Shown here: in pieces, positions 62,683-64,000 of the stretch | Layout: every line of letters begins with the position of its first letter | How positions within the stretch are numbered: the stretch's first letter is position 1 | Assembly: GCA_017624085.1 (NCBI GenBank) | Contig: JAGANU010000008.1 | Location: 32,988 to 96,987 of the forward strand | DNA: 64,000 nucleotides | Direction of reading: 5' to 3' | Source: Coprococcus sp. | GTDB lineage: Bacteria; Bacillota_A; Clostridia; Lachnospirales; Lachnospiraceae | The notes under the pieces: generated by a model | Seen by the model: the letters and a program-made list of their open reading frames with translations, nothing else | Told to the model about the DNA's origin: nothing | The model's database searches: none | Position numbers and translations under genes: made by a program

Positions 62683-63723
62683 TTAAGGGAACAAAGGAGC
62701 CATCCTAAGACCCTCTGCCTCGTCAAATCCAAACATTATGTTCATATTCTGAACTGCCTGACCTGCTGCACCCTTAACAAGGTTGTCAAGAGCTCCCATA
62801 GCAATAATTCTTCCTGTTCTCTCATCGATCTTGAAGTTCACATCTACATAGTTGCTGCCTTCAACCCATCTTGTCTCAGGACATACATCCTTATCAAGAA
62901 CTCTGATAAATCTCTCATCCTCATAGTACTTATCATATACGGCACGAACCTCCTCGTAGCTGACCTTTTTAGTGAGGCTTGCATATGCTGTTACAAGAAT
63001 ACCTCTGTTCATAGGAACAAGGTGTGGTGTGAAATTGATTGTAATAGGGCTTTTGCAAGCATATCCAAGCTGCTCCTCTATCTCCGGAGTATGTCTGTGA
63101 GTAGTAACCCCGTAAGCCTTGATGCTCTCATTAACCTCACAGTAAAGATTTGCAAGCTTGGCACTTCTTCCGGCACCTGATGTACCTGACTTTGCATCTA
63201 CAATGATAGTATTTGCATCGATAATCCCTTCCTTGACAAGCGGATAAAGAGAAAGAATGGAGCAGGTTGTATAGCATCCCGGATTTGCAAGAAGTCTGCA
63301 CTTCTTTATATCCTCTCTGTTAATCTCACACAGTCCGTATACAGCCTCAGCTATATACTGAGGGCTCTTGTGCTCTATCTTATACCACTCCTCATACACC
63401 GATACATCCTTTATTCTGAAGTCAGCGCTGAGATCAATGATCTTTACCTTTGAAAGAATCTCATCATTTACAAGGGAGGCACAAAGCCCCTGTGGCGTTG
63501 CAGTAAAAATCACATCAACCTGGGATGCCAGCTCATCCATGTTATCATCCATACACGTTGCGTCCACAATCCGGAACATGTTGCCATACACCTGGTAATA
63601 CTTCTGATCTATAAAGCTTCTTGAACCGTACCATACAATCTCTGTTTCCTTATGTCCAAGAAGAATTCTTACTATCTCCTGTCCTGCATATCCTGTAGAA
63701 CCAATAATTCCTACCTTTATCAT
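62683..63723 (-). CDS. argC: N-acetyl-gamma-glutamyl-phosphate reductase
   Basis: A 346-residue reductase. The NADP-binding motif GIIGSTGYAGQEI is at 5-17, the catalytic Cys is in LLANPGCYTT near 149, and TPHLVPMNRGIL is the type 1 signature. GGAGG precedes the ATG. First gene of the arg operon, with about 140 nt of leader behind the nearer promoter. Confidence 0.96.
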   Translation of the reverse strand: MIKVGIIGSTGYAGQEIVRILLGHKETEIVWYGSRSFIDQKYYQVYGNMFRIVDATCMDDNMDELASQVDVIFTATPQGLCASLVNDEILSKVKIIDLSADFRIKDVSVYEEWYKIEHKSPQYIAEAVYGLCEINREDIKKCRLLANPGCYTTCSILSLYPLVKEGIIDANTIIVDAKSGTSGAGRSAKLANLYCEVNESIKAYGVTTHRHTPEIEEQLGYACKSPITINFTPHLVPMNRGILVTAYASLTKKVSYEEVRAVYDKYYEDERFIRVLDKDVCPETRWVEGSNYVDVNFKIDERTGRIIAMGALDNLVKGAAGQAVQNMNIMFGFDEAEGLRMAPLFP

Positions 63724-63860
63724 AATCTGCCTCCATATTTATAATTTAGCCAAATGCTTCTCTGCCGGATAATATACACAATTATCCGTATGTCTTCCTA
63801 AGCCTTAAGCATATGGCTATCTTCCACTCAAGCATGCACTGTTTCGGCACATACGATTTG

Positions 63861-63889
63861 ATTGTATACCTACTTATGTAAGCAGTCAA
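63861..63889 (-). promoter_or_regulatory. Promoter P1 of argCJB
   Basis: Minus-strand -35 TTGACT at 63884-63889 and -10 TACAAT at 63861-63866 with a 17-bp spacer. The expected start gives a leader of roughly 130 nt before argC. Confidence 0.75.
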
Positions 63890-63941
63890 CACAAAGCATT
63901 CCTTACGCACAATCTATGCCGCCTTGCATAAAACTTTTATA

Positions 63942-63970
63942 ATTATACATTTTCCATGCATATTATGCAA
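63942..63970 (-). promoter_or_regulatory. Promoter P2 of argCJB overlapping an ArgR-like palindrome
   Basis: Minus-strand -10 TATAAT at 63942-63947, weaker -35 TTGCAT at 63965-63970, 17-bp spacer. The -35 overlaps the 13-bp palindrome TGCATATTATGCA (63957-63969); a second palindrome TGAATATTCA (63980-63989) lies two helical turns away. Both resemble ARG boxes, so ArgR repression is plausible. Confidence 0.6.
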
Positions 63971-64000
63971 TCATTTTTTTGAATATTCATAAAACATATG

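Noticed and set aside
63724..64000. T-box or leader peptide before argC
   Set aside because: The 140-nt leader lacks T-box motifs and any short frame with clustered Arg codons.

Overview
The window looks like a chromosomal stretch of an anaerobic, low-to-mid GC Firmicute, most likely a Lachnospiraceae (Clostridia). The basis is GGAGG-type ribosome binding sites, short intergenic gaps, a DUF885 lipoprotein, a Csp-like subtilase, a GerMN lipoprotein, a Lys/Ala-rich DUF6465-type protein and a TPM/zinc-ribbon pair, all of which I associate with that family. The species cannot be fixed from the sequence alone. No tRNA, rRNA, CRISPR array, prophage or transposase gene was seen.

Layout. 0-7.5 kb (minus strand): a truncated membrane protein, a small conserved protein, thrH, a subtilisin-like protease, a DUF885 lipoprotein, mntP and clpX. 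7.5-15 kb: a Lys/Ala-rich protein, murF, a nuclease-helicase fusion, a DJ-1 protein, a CYTH protein, a DUF1189-like membrane protein and a HAD phosphatase. 15-19 kb: the complete riboflavin operon ribD-ribE-ribBA-ribH behind an FMN riboswitch with its own terminator. 19-28 kb: a substrate-binding/von Willebrand A fusion, a small membrane coiled-coil protein, yqeG (plus strand), hisS, a 685-residue protein of unknown function and a membrane-anchored MutS paralogue.

28-37.7 kb has mixed strands: a 20-residue tandem-repeat protein with a panE-like reductase; a zinc-ribbon/TPM/membrane trio; a divergent three-gene set led by a strikingly Cys/Gly-rich small membrane protein; holA; the PLP synthase pair pdxS-pdxT; and a CPBP protease. 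37.7-50.4 kb is dominated by a LuxR/MalT-type regulator interrupted by one in-frame TAG codon and a 3,350-residue secreted modular giant with about 15 InlB-B-like repeats and no recognisable wall anchor. 50.4-53.6 kb is an accessory patch (MerR/TipAS regulator, DUF1697, three GNAT acetyltransferases) sprinkled with copies of a 30-bp REP-like palindrome.

53.6-59.8 kb, read on the minus strand, is a compact competence-type locus: comEA-like, OmpR-type response regulator, histidine kinase, GerMN lipoprotein, comEC. A 695-bp gene-free stretch bounded by inverted pairs of the 30-bp repeat separates it from argC-argJ-argB, which has two overlapping promoter candidates and two ArgR-like palindromes at the right edge.

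Most of the window is ordinary core metabolism. The parts that best repay a second look are the interrupted regulator next to the giant secreted protein, the Cys/Gly-rich small-protein locus, the comEC gene whose natural start appears to be AUA, the VWA/membrane/orphan gene neighbourhood, and the mirrored 30-bp repeat pairs.
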